Source of the DNA: Cyclobacteriaceae bacterium
Lineage (GTDB): Bacteria; Bacteroidota; Bacteroidia; Cytophagales; Cyclobacteriaceae
NCBI GenBank assembly: GCA_009885605.1
Contig: VFKK01000223.1
Location: 1-22,365, forward strand
Length of the DNA: 22,365 nucleotides
Direction: 5' to 3'
A program made the position numbers and the translations under genes. Under the pieces are notes generated by a model. That model was not told where the DNA came from. It saw only the letters and a program-made list of their open reading frames with translations, and did no database searches. Of this stretch, positions 6,726 to 13,622 are shown one piece after another (the first letter of the stretch is position 1; the number at the start of each line of letters is the position of its first letter).

Positions 6726-9106
6726 TCAATCAAATTGATTTTCACTTTTTCCAAATAAAGAGCATGTAGAACACTTGTGAGAATTAATTCCTGATCAATC
6801 GGTTTGGGAATATATGCGTCCATTCCGATTTCCATTACCCTGATTTTAGTTTTCTCAGTAGTATCGGCGGTAACAGCAATTATCGGAATATTCGGATTAT
6901 TCATTCCTGATTTTCCGGACCGAATTAATTGGGTGGCTTCATATCCGTCCATTTCAGGCATCTGCAAATCCATCAGGATTAAGTCGTATTTCTTTATTTC
7001 CATAGCCTGCAAAGCTTCCAGTCCATGATTTGCAAAATCGAAAGTTATTCCTTTCCATTTTTTCAGAATTGACTTAATCACTAATTGGTTTACCGGATTG
7101 TCTTCTACCACAAGCAAATGCTTTCCATTCAGAAGATTTGCAGCTTGCTGAAGAATCAGTTCCTCAGTGATATTTTCAGCCAAAGCCTTTTTAAGCTTCA
7201 TTTTGAGAGTTACCGTGGTTCCAGATTCCTGATCACTTTTGATATTAATGCTTCCTTCGTGCAGTTCGACCAAAGCTTTTACGATGCAAAGCCCCAATCC
7301 AAATCCACCGTATTTACGAGTATCATTTAGTTCTTCCTGAATGAACGATTCGAAAATACGATCGAGTTTTTCCTTGGAGATGCCTACACCAGAATCTTCA
7401 ATGATTGCCGTGATTTCGATCTTTTCATCCTCTAATTCTTCAGTTTGGACAGAGAGTTTTATTTGACCTTTGTTGGTAAACTTCAATGCATTTCCAATCA
7501 CATTGGTAAAAATCTGTTTGAAGCGAGTCGAATCCCCGATTAGTTTTTTTGGAAGACTATTTCTCTCCTCATAAATAAAATCGAGCGATTTATCCCTTGC
7601 TTGTTGATTGGTAACAGCTTTGAGTTCCTGAATCAATTTATGAAAGTCAAATTCCAAGTGGGCCAGTTTCAGTTCCCCTTTTTCAATTTTTGAGTAGTCC
7701 AGAATATCATTGATGGAAGTCAAAAGGGAGAGAGATGAATACTGAATTACTTCGAGATCACTTTTGATTTTTGGATCGTTGGTTTCTGACAAGATCGAAT
7801 TTGAAAGTCCCAAAATCGCATTTAAAGGAGTCCTTAGCTCATGGCTCATGTTGGACAAAAAATAAGACTTGATCTCGTTGGACTCTTCAGATCTTTGCAA
7901 AGCTATTTCCTGCATTTGCTCTTTTTCAGATTTTAGAAGTCTTATCCGATTGGCCATTGAGAGTGAAAGGAATATTATTTCGATGCCTGTTCCAATTTTT
8001 GAAGCATTTTCTGTAATGAAAGAATTGGGAATCAGAGAGAAATTATTCAAAATGAAAATTATAAACCCTAGTATCAGAAAGGTAATTCCTATTGTAAAGA
8101 AGCGGTCGATCGGGACCTTTGCAAGGTGACTTTTTACAATGGCAACAATCGATAGGATCAAAAGTGTAAATGCAAATGCATTAACGATTGGATAATAAAC
8201 AGACCTCCCGGCTTCTAAACCAAGGATGCATATGGTTAATAAGATGAGGCCAGCCAAAACGAATTGGAATATCCTGTTCAGAACAGGTGAAAACTCATCA
8301 ATCCGAATGTAAACCTGGGTATATCGTCCAAAAGCAAATGCCGAAAAAGCTGCGAAAACTAATAGTGATCGGTTTGCAAACCAGGTTGGCTCCGGGAAAA
8401 CAAATTGAATTAAAAATCCATCAAGCGAAAGGTGGAGCAATGCAATCGAGACCACATAACTTGAATAAAGCAGGATACTTTTTTCCCGGATACCTAAATA
8501 GAAAAACAGATAGGTGACAGCTGCCAGAAATAATATTCCATAGAAAAATCCAAAAATCAATTGATCAAAATACGAGGATTCTACCAATGAAATGGCATCA
8601 TTCAAAACCAAAGGAAGGTTGATTACTTCTCCGTCACTTTGATAATTTAAGTAAAATGAGGCTTGAGAATTTGGAGCTATTTCTAAAGGGAAAACAACTT
8701 TCCGATGTTTGAATGGGCGATCATGAAATGAAATCAAATCTCCATTTTTGGTTGTTTTGATGACCTGACCGTCTTGAACCTGATACAAATCAACCACATC
8801 AGTGATCGGTCTTCCAGTCTCTAAGTAATATGTTTTTACCTCCCTAGTTTCATTGGATAAGGTAAACTGAACCCAGTAATTCCTGTTAGTAAAGCCAATA
8901 TTGGTGACAGGACTGGTAAGTGGATTGAAATCTAATTGGCTTTCTCTGGCTAGAATCTGATCGATTTTAACTTTCTCAAACCCCAAATCCAGGATTTGAG
9001 ATTCCTTGTGGATGGATATTGGGAACTTCGACTTTTCAGTAAGAACAACCTGACCAATCGAATAATTGGACACAACCGTACAAAGAAAAATTAAGAGAAC
9101 TCTCAT
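6722..9106 (-). CDS. 7TMR-DISM membrane hybrid histidine kinase with C-terminal receiver
   Basis: The protein has 794 residues from the chosen ATG at 9106, which gives a signal peptide (MRVLLIFLCTVVSNYSIGQ). The in-frame ATG at 9136 would bury that signal. Order of domains: periplasmic 7TMR-DISMED2-like sensor (about 30-170), seven-helix 7TMR-DISM membrane region (about 180-385), short coiled coil, HisKA with His422 in MSHELRTPLN, and HATPase (N539 in NVIGNALKF, DSGVGI at 571-576, GFGLGL at 601-606). A receiver follows with Asp713 (LILMDLQMPEMDG), Thr747 and Lys768. The DISMED2 fold is carbohydrate-binding-like, but the ligand here is unknown. There is no DNA-binding output domain and no adjacent response regulator, so the phosphorelay partner lies elsewhere. 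The gene sits between duplicated trmB ends and looks AT-richer than its neighbours, consistent with insertion. Confidence 0.92.
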   Translation of the reverse strand: MRVLLIFLCTVVSNYSIGQVVLTEKSKFPISIHKESQILDLGFEKVKIDQILARESQLDFNPLTSPVTNIGFTNRNYWVQFTLSNETREVKTYYLETGRPITDVVDLYQVQDGQVIKTTKNGDLISFHDRPFKHRKVVFPLEIAPNSQASFYLNYQSDGEVINLPLVLNDAISLVESSYFDQLIFGFFYGILFLAAVTYLFFYLGIREKSILLYSSYVVSIALLHLSLDGFLIQFVFPEPTWFANRSLLVFAAFSAFAFGRYTQVYIRIDEFSPVLNRIFQFVLAGLILLTICILGLEAGRSVYYPIVNAFAFTLLILSIVAIVKSHLAKVPIDRFFTIGITFLILGFIIFILNNFSLIPNSFITENASKIGTGIEIIFLSLSMANRIRLLKSEKEQMQEIALQRSEESNEIKSYFLSNMSHELRTPLNAILGLSNSILSETNDPKIKSDLEVIQYSSLSLLTSINDILDYSKIEKGELKLAHLEFDFHKLIQELKAVTNQQARDKSLDFIYEERNSLPKKLIGDSTRFKQIFTNVIGNALKFTNKGQIKLSVQTEELEDEKIEITAIIEDSGVGISKEKLDRIFESFIQEELNDTRKYGGFGLGLCIVKALVELHEGSINIKSDQESGTTVTLKMKLKKALAENITEELILQQAANLLNGKHLLVVEDNPVNQLVIKSILKKWKGITFDFANHGLEALQAMEIKKYDLILMDLQMPEMDGYEATQLIRSGKSGMNNPNIPIIAVTADTTEKTKIRVMEIGMDAYIPKPIDQELILTSVLHALYLEKVKINLID

Positions 9107-9260
9107 GCAGGGTGATTTGTCGGGGTGATAACACACCTATTTACGAAATTGATTTTTAATCAGATTATTGTTTTTGATAAATGAACAAATTTGGAGGTCT
9201 ATTCCCAATCTGACTTTTTTTAATGAAATCCAGGTTCTAGAATATTGCAAAGCAACCGAG
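9107..9260. other. Upstream region of the kinase gene up to the repeat boundary
   Basis: These 154 bases are AT-rich and non-coding. They hold the presumed minus-strand promoter of the kinase. I find no convincing TAnnTTTG element. The right edge coincides with the abrupt start of trmB-like sequence. A weak trace of trmB similarity (CAAAGC at 9248-9253 versus 6621-6626) may extend the duplicated block slightly leftwards. Confidence 0.5.
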
Positions 9261-9351
9261 AGATGATCACTTTGGTATCAAGACCAAGTATGAACAGATG
9301 TTTTCGGACAAAGGTGAAAAGATTAAATACCTGAAGTTCAGGTTTACTTAA
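9261..9351 (+). pseudogene. Detached 3' fragment of trmB (direct repeat, copy 2)
   Basis: The segment 9261-9345 matches 6635-6719 at 84 of 85 bases. Read in the trmB frame it encodes DDHFGIKTKYEQMFSDKG through YLKFRFT and stops at 9349-9351. Against TrmB this is one Lys-to-Gln change plus Val-to-Thr at the last residue. There is no start codon or methyltransferase core, so it cannot be functional alone. Its stop overlaps the end of the opposing 3-hydroxyacyl-CoA dehydrogenase gene (stop at 9344-9346). This suggests the ancestral order was trmB directly convergent with that gene before the kinase block came between them. Confidence 0.92.
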
Positions 9352-10222
9352 TAAACTCAGGATCCTTATAAGCTGGATTTGGGTATTTGTAAAAGCCTTC
9401 GCCTGACTTTTCTCCCAGTTTTCCCTGATCCAAATATGTTTTTAACAAGGCTGCGAATGCTTCACTTGCAGGATCAGTTTTGCTTCGGGTGATGTGCCAT
9501 GCAGTATCGAGGCCGACATTATCGAGAATTCCAAACGGGCCCATCGGCATGTGGAAATTGACCATCCAGGATTTATCGATGTCTTCTACTTCGGCGACAT
9601 TTCCCGTCAGGAGTTTTCCAGCGGATCCGATCAAAGCCAACAGCATCGAATTGAAGATGTAGCCTGGATTCTCTTTTTTGACAATCACCGGAACCTGGTT
9701 AAGATTTCTGCCAAGTTTTTCAAGGAGGGTTACAATTGCAGGATCGGTTCCGGGATGAGGCATGATATCCACAACTCGTGAATAGAAAACATCATGAAAG
9801 TGGAATGCGCAAAACTTTTCCGGTCTGCCGGAATCCTCTGCAAACATGGACGCCAGCATGTAGGAAGTATTGGTAGTGAAGACAGTTTTCTCTGGTGCCA
9901 AAGCGGCAAATTGCTGCCAAACCTTCTTCTTTAATCGCAGGTCTTCGGTCACACTTTCATTGATGAAATCAGCGTCTTTTACCGCTTCTGCAGGATCGAG
10001 GGTGAACTTAATTCTGCCTAAAATCATGTGATCCTGTCCCTGACTGATTTGCCCTGATTTATGAAGCTGATGAAGGATTTTCTTCATGGTATTCACCGAA
10101 AAATCCAGCGCTTCTTGTCGGATGTCAAAGACTGTGACCTTATAACCCGAAATTGCGGATTGAAGGGCGATTCTTGTCCCAAGAGTTCCTGCACCGAGAA
10201 TGGTGATGTTTTGAATATTCAT
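9344..10222 (-). CDS. 3-hydroxyacyl-CoA dehydrogenase, NAD-dependent
   Basis: The protein has 292 residues, the size of single-function 3-hydroxybutyryl/3-hydroxyacyl-CoA dehydrogenases. The N-terminal Rossmann fold has GAGTLG at 10-15. The C-terminal dimerisation domain runs from about 186 (NPGYIFNSMLLALI) to a KSGEGFYKYPNP-like end typical of the family. It oxidises 3-hydroxyacyl-CoA to 3-ketoacyl-CoA with NAD+. The active-site segment is unusual. The family's HFFNP...VE is replaced by FHFHDVFYSRVVD (about 140-152), with Asp152 near the position of the catalytic Glu and one residue fewer after the His. It is last in a four-gene operon, 3 bases after the APH-like kinase gene. The assignment to the family is firm; the exact substrate is inferred. 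Confidence 0.87.
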   Translation of the reverse strand: MNIQNITILGAGTLGTRIALQSAISGYKVTVFDIRQEALDFSVNTMKKILHQLHKSGQISQGQDHMILGRIKFTLDPAEAVKDADFINESVTEDLRLKKKVWQQFAALAPEKTVFTTNTSYMLASMFAEDSGRPEKFCAFHFHDVFYSRVVDIMPHPGTDPAIVTLLEKLGRNLNQVPVIVKKENPGYIFNSMLLALIGSAGKLLTGNVAEVEDIDKSWMVNFHMPMGPFGILDNVGLDTAWHITRSKTDPASEAFAALLKTYLDQGKLGEKSGEGFYKYPNPAYKDPEFIK

Positions 10223-10225
10223 AGA

Positions 10226-11254
10226 TTAGATTTTTTCAGAAAGAATACTTTCATGAGCTCGCTTACCTGCAGCTTCCACCACATGGATCAAAGCAGAAAA
10301 CCGCGGATCATTAGCATGTCCCTGAGTGAATCGCTTGTAAATCTGCTGGGCAATGACCCCAACTTTGAACAGGCCAAAAGTGTAATAAAATAAAATATTA
10401 CTCAGATCAAGCTGACTTTTTTGACCGTAATACCTGATCACTTCCTGCCTGGTCAAATTGCCTGGAAGATAGGTCAGGTTAAACATTTTGAGTATATCTG
10501 GATCTCCTGGTTCCGCCCAATAAGCGAGGGAGGTTCCTAAATCCATTAAAGGTTCACCGACCGTGGCCATTTCCCAATCCAGAACTGATTTGATTTCTGA
10601 GACATTTTCAGGATCAAGGACCAGATTATCGTATTTGTAGTCATTGTGGAGAAAGCCGACATTCGCCGTGGAAGGAAGATTTGATTTCAGCCATTCAGCT
10701 ACTTTTTCCATTTCCGGGAGCTCATTAGTCTTTGCTTTGAAATAGCGATCTATCCAGCCCTCAACTTGTCTGCTTACGTATCCTTCAGGCTTTCCAAGTT
10801 TGATCAATCCGGAATCATCCAATTCCAGGGAATGAAGTTCCAGAAGACAATCCAGAGTCTTTTCAGATAGTTTCCTGAAGTCTTCCGGAGTGAATTCAAT
10901 TCCCTTTGGGATTTTATTGCGAAGGATCAAACCTTCCACAAACTCCATCACGAAGAAGGGTGCTCCAAATACATCAGGATCGTCACAAAAGAAAACAGGC
11001 TTGGGAGATTTGGAGTAGCCGGCTTTGTTCAAGGAACTCAGCACATTAAATTCCCGCTCCATATCGTGAGCTTTGCTTATTTTCTCACCAAAAGGTGGCC
11101 TTCGTAGAGCAAATTTTCCCTTTTGAGATTGAATCAGGAAGGTGAGATTTGAATAGCCTCCGGAGATTTGTGAAACCTCAATCGTCTCCGCATCACCAAA
11201 AAGTTTCTCCTCCAGATGCTTTTTGAGCTTGGTGAAATCAAGTTCATTTGACAT
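10226..11254 (-). CDS. APH-family phosphotransferase, ACAD10/11 N-terminal-type (candidate 4-hydroxyacyl-CoA kinase)
   Basis: The protein has 342 residues with an aminoglycoside-phosphotransferase/choline-kinase fold. The nucleotide-binding part includes SGGYSNLTFLI (31-41) and KFALRRPP (47-54). The catalytic loop is HNDYKYDN at 203-210 with Asp205, and the metal-binding DWEMATVGEPLMDLG follows at 226-240. The DWE-(A)T-(V)GEP-(x)DLG signature is that of the kinase half of ACAD10/ACAD11 and of bacterial LvaA-like proteins, not of antibiotic-resistance kinases. In that group the kinase phosphorylates the 4-hydroxyl of 4-hydroxyacyl-CoA so that the partner dehydrogenase can eliminate phosphate. 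Its start overlaps the acyl-CoA dehydrogenase gene by 11 bases, which supports a joint function. The substrate is inferred from family and context only. Confidence 0.83.
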   Translation of the reverse strand: MSNELDFTKLKKHLEEKLFGDAETIEVSQISGGYSNLTFLIQSQKGKFALRRPPFGEKISKAHDMEREFNVLSSLNKAGYSKSPKPVFFCDDPDVFGAPFFVMEFVEGLILRNKIPKGIEFTPEDFRKLSEKTLDCLLELHSLELDDSGLIKLGKPEGYVSRQVEGWIDRYFKAKTNELPEMEKVAEWLKSNLPSTANVGFLHNDYKYDNLVLDPENVSEIKSVLDWEMATVGEPLMDLGTSLAYWAEPGDPDILKMFNLTYLPGNLTRQEVIRYYGQKSQLDLSNILFYYTFGLFKVGVIAQQIYKRFTQGHANDPRFSALIHVVEAAGKRAHESILSEKI

Positions 11255-12461
11255 TTGCAGCTGCGTAACTTTTTAAAATACTTCTCGCCAATGCTGATTT
11301 GTGCACTTCGTCAGGGCCATCATAGATTCTGGCTCCACGCTCGTGGCGATACCAAAAAGAAAGCAGTGTATCATCTGTAATCCCCAAAGCCCCATGTACC
11401 TGAATTGCCCGATCGATTACTTTCATCAGGATATCCGCAACAAAGAATTTGATGGTGGAAATATCCTCCCGAACAGTTCTGGCACCGAACTGTTGCATCT
11501 TTTCGGCCGTGTCCATCACCATCAATCGGCTCGCTTTGATCTCGGCGCGGCTTTCTGCAATCCAGTTTTGAATGGTTTGTTTTTCAGCCAAAGGCTTTCC
11601 GTAATCCAGTTCTCTTGAAATAGCCCGTCGGCACATTAAATCAAAAACACGCTCACATATCCCAATCCATCGCATGCAATGGTGAATTCTGCCCGGCCCG
11701 AGTCTTTCCTGTGCCAAAGCAAATCCTTGTCCTTCATGTCCGATCAGATTTTCGACCGGCACCAGGCAATCTTCAAAAACTACTTCACCATGGGATAAAT
11801 AATCTTCCCCGGCTTCCCCCATGACAGGAATATTTCTTACCAGTCTGTAGCCTGGTGTATCCAAAGGCACGATGATCATGCTAGCTTTTTGGTAAGGCGA
11901 TTCAGCTTGGGGATTTGTCACTGCCATCACGATGGTGAATTGGGCTCCGTCGGCTGCCGTCGTAAACCATTTATGCCCGTTGATGCGATAGTGATTTCCT
12001 TCTTTTGTGGCTAGTGTGGCCAGATTTACCGGATTGCTTCCCGCTAGTTTGGGTTCGGTCATCGCGAAGCAGCTTCGGATTTCTCCCCGCTGAAGCGGTT
12101 CCAGAAAGGTTTTCTTTTGATAGTCCGAGCCGAAAAGATGCAGCAATTCCATGTTTCCGATGTCCGGTGCGTTGCAATTGAATACGTAATGGCCAAGAGG
12201 ACTTTGGCCTAAAATCTCAGATACCTGCGCAAACTGCACGAGGTTCAATCCAAGTCCGCCTTCTTCACGAGAAAGGTGAGGAGCAAATAATCCATCGGAT
12301 TTGGCTTTTTGGCGAAGTTCAGATAGGATCGGTAAATAGTTTTTGAATGGACCGATTACGACTTCCAAATCAATCGGAAACAAATGAATTTTGACAAAGG
12401 TGCGATACTTTTCAAGCAGCAACTGGAGTTCGCTCGCCGGGTAATTTTGGGATTCTTGCAT
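11244..12461 (-). CDS. Acyl-CoA dehydrogenase, ACAD10/11 type
   Basis: The protein has 405 residues covering the standard three ACAD domains. Visible motifs are CFAMTEP (about 150), the FAD-binding-type HKWFTTAADGAQF, the GEVVFEDCLVP strand and the C-terminal IQVHGALGITDD. Near the end, RIYDGPDEVH carries Asp381 where medium-chain enzymes have the catalytic Glu; this DGPDEVH form is usual in the ACAD10/11 group. In that group the enzyme converts a 4-phosphoacyl-CoA to an enoyl-CoA, whereas ordinary members do FAD-dependent alpha,beta-dehydrogenation. It lies 8 bases after the SDR gene and overlaps the APH-like kinase gene by 11 bases, mirroring the kinase-ACAD fusion seen in animals. Family assignment is strong; the 4-hydroxyacid role is inference. 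Confidence 0.88.
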   Translation of the reverse strand: MQESQNYPASELQLLLEKYRTFVKIHLFPIDLEVVIGPFKNYLPILSELRQKAKSDGLFAPHLSREEGGLGLNLVQFAQVSEILGQSPLGHYVFNCNAPDIGNMELLHLFGSDYQKKTFLEPLQRGEIRSCFAMTEPKLAGSNPVNLATLATKEGNHYRINGHKWFTTAADGAQFTIVMAVTNPQAESPYQKASMIIVPLDTPGYRLVRNIPVMGEAGEDYLSHGEVVFEDCLVPVENLIGHEGQGFALAQERLGPGRIHHCMRWIGICERVFDLMCRRAISRELDYGKPLAEKQTIQNWIAESRAEIKASRLMVMDTAEKMQQFGARTVREDISTIKFFVADILMKVIDRAIQVHGALGITDDTLLSFWYRHERGARIYDGPDEVHKSALARSILKSYAAANVK

Positions 12462-12469
12462 GAGTTCTG

Positions 12470-13237
12470 TTAAATAGTAAATCCGCCGTCAGCAGTAAGC
12501 ACCGCTCCGGTGGTGTAGGAAGAAGCCCCAGATGCAAGGAAAAGCGCCATAGCCCCGATTTCTTCGCTAGTTCCGGCTCGTTTGATGGCAAGTTGCTTCA
12601 GAATCACTCCCATGATTTTATCGTTTGACCAAAGAGCTTCAGAGAATTTAGTTTTGATCAATCCGGGGCAGATGGCATTTACGCGGATTTTGGAATCTCC
12701 CCATTCCTTTGCAAAAACTTTTGTTAAGGAAATCAGGGCAGCTTTGCTGATGCTGTAAATTCCCAATCCGGGTTCGGGAGATAAGCCTCCGATCGAACTG
12801 ATATTGATGACTGATGCACCGTTAGATTTTCGAAGATGCGGATAGCAAAGTCTGCAAAGCTCAAAGGCAGCTTTCACATTGACATCCATGATTTTATCAA
12901 AAACTTCCAGACTTGTCTCGTGAACAGGTCCGAACACTGGGTTTACAGCAGCATTGTTGACGAGAATATCGATTTGCCCATAAAGGGCTACAGTTTTTTC
13001 TACCAAAAGAGGAAGCTCTTCCATATGGCCGACATTACAAGCGACTCCGCTGGCTTCGTAACCCTGGCATCGGAGTTTATCTGCCATCTCGTCCACTGCT
13101 TGCTGCTTCCTGCTGCTAAGAACTACTTTTGCTCCGGCTGCTGCAAATATTTCTGCAATCTCAAAACCTATTCCTTTGCTTGCCCCGGTGACGAGAGCAA
13201 CTTTGCCGTCCAATGAAAAAACTGATGATAAGTCCAT
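12470..13237 (-). CDS. Short-chain dehydrogenase/reductase (SDR)
   Basis: The protein has 255 residues, a classical SDR. The cofactor motif TGASKGIG is at 17-24, and NNAAVNP at 95-100 is the structural NNAG-like motif. The catalytic set is Ser148, Tyr161 and Lys165 (YSISK). The C-terminal ICPGLIKTKF and TGAVLTADGGFTI patterns are typical. It reduces or oxidises a carbonyl/hydroxyl pair with NAD(P)H. As first gene of the operon with an ACAD10/11-like pair, a role in interconverting 4-oxo- and 4-hydroxyacyl-CoA (like LvaD in the levulinate pathway) is plausible, but a general 3-oxoacyl or alcohol dehydrogenase role cannot be excluded. It is followed 8 bases later by the acyl-CoA dehydrogenase. 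Confidence 0.87.
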   Translation of the reverse strand: MDLSSVFSLDGKVALVTGASKGIGFEIAEIFAAAGAKVVLSSRKQQAVDEMADKLRCQGYEASGVACNVGHMEELPLLVEKTVALYGQIDILVNNAAVNPVFGPVHETSLEVFDKIMDVNVKAAFELCRLCYPHLRKSNGASVINISSIGGLSPEPGLGIYSISKAALISLTKVFAKEWGDSKIRVNAICPGLIKTKFSEALWSNDKIMGVILKQLAIKRAGTSEEIGAMALFLASGASSYTTGAVLTADGGFTI

Positions 13238-13622
13238 AATTTGTTGGTTTATTTCTGTGGTATCAAGATAAGAAAAAAAGGGCTTCGACGTAGTTATAAG
13301 ACAATTTCCTTAATTCCAAACCGAAGTACGGGCAATGGAATTTTAAGTATTTGCGGTGGAAATTATTATTCATGTGCCTTCGACTTCGTTTGGTTACGCT
13401 AAACTTCGCTTAGCCAAGGGTTTCCAATCGCTCGCTCCTAGAATAAAGCCTTTGTAATCTCACTCAGCAAATCCAGATTACTAACCAAAATTTTTAAAAG
13501 GAAGCTCTGTCGAAACCCTTGCATGAGAGCTTACTTTTTGTTCTCCTAAGTCGAACCCAAAGACATATTCTTATCTTTACTTATACCTAGATAATCCAAT
13601 CCATTTTAAAATAGATCCAAAT
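13238..13622. other. Non-coding divergent intergenic region with inverted repeats
   Basis: These 385 bases separate the minus-strand SDR operon from the plus-strand reductase gene, so both promoters must lie here. No convincing ORF is seen. A 10-bp inverted pair CAAGGGTTTC (13415-13424) / GAAACCCTTG (13512-13521) encloses about 87 bases. A nested pair AAGCTCT (13502-13508) / AGAGCTT (13526-13532) overlaps its right arm. A small hairpin GCTAA-ACTTCGC-TTAGC lies at 13398-13414, preceded by a similar ACTTCG motif at 13383. This structure suggests a degenerate dispersed repeat, unverified. Confidence 0.5.
13572..13579 (+). promoter_or_regulatory. Possible -7 element upstream of the reductase gene
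   Basis: TATCTTTA matches the Bacteroidota -7 consensus TAnnTTTG at five of its six fixed positions and lies 43 bases before the ATG at 13623. The nearest TTTG (13537-13540) is farther upstream than the ideal spacing, so this is a weak call. Confidence 0.25.

Noticed and set aside
9107..9136. Kinase start at 9136
   Set aside because: It adds ten residues (MCYHPDKSPC) in front of a clean signal peptide that begins at the ATG at 9106.
6635..9345. Transposon or insertion sequence explaining the direct repeats
   Set aside because: There is no transposase and no terminal inverted repeats, and 85 bases is far longer than target-site duplications made by insertion sequences.
9494..9781. Plus-strand open frame opposite the 3-hydroxyacyl-CoA dehydrogenase gene
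   Set aside because: It has no recognisable domain and lies antisense to a well-supported gene.
10226..11254. Antibiotic-resistance aminoglycoside phosphotransferase
   Set aside because: The APH fold is shared, but the DWEMATVGEPLMDLG signature and the operon with an acyl-CoA dehydrogenase fit the ACAD10/11 kinase group.
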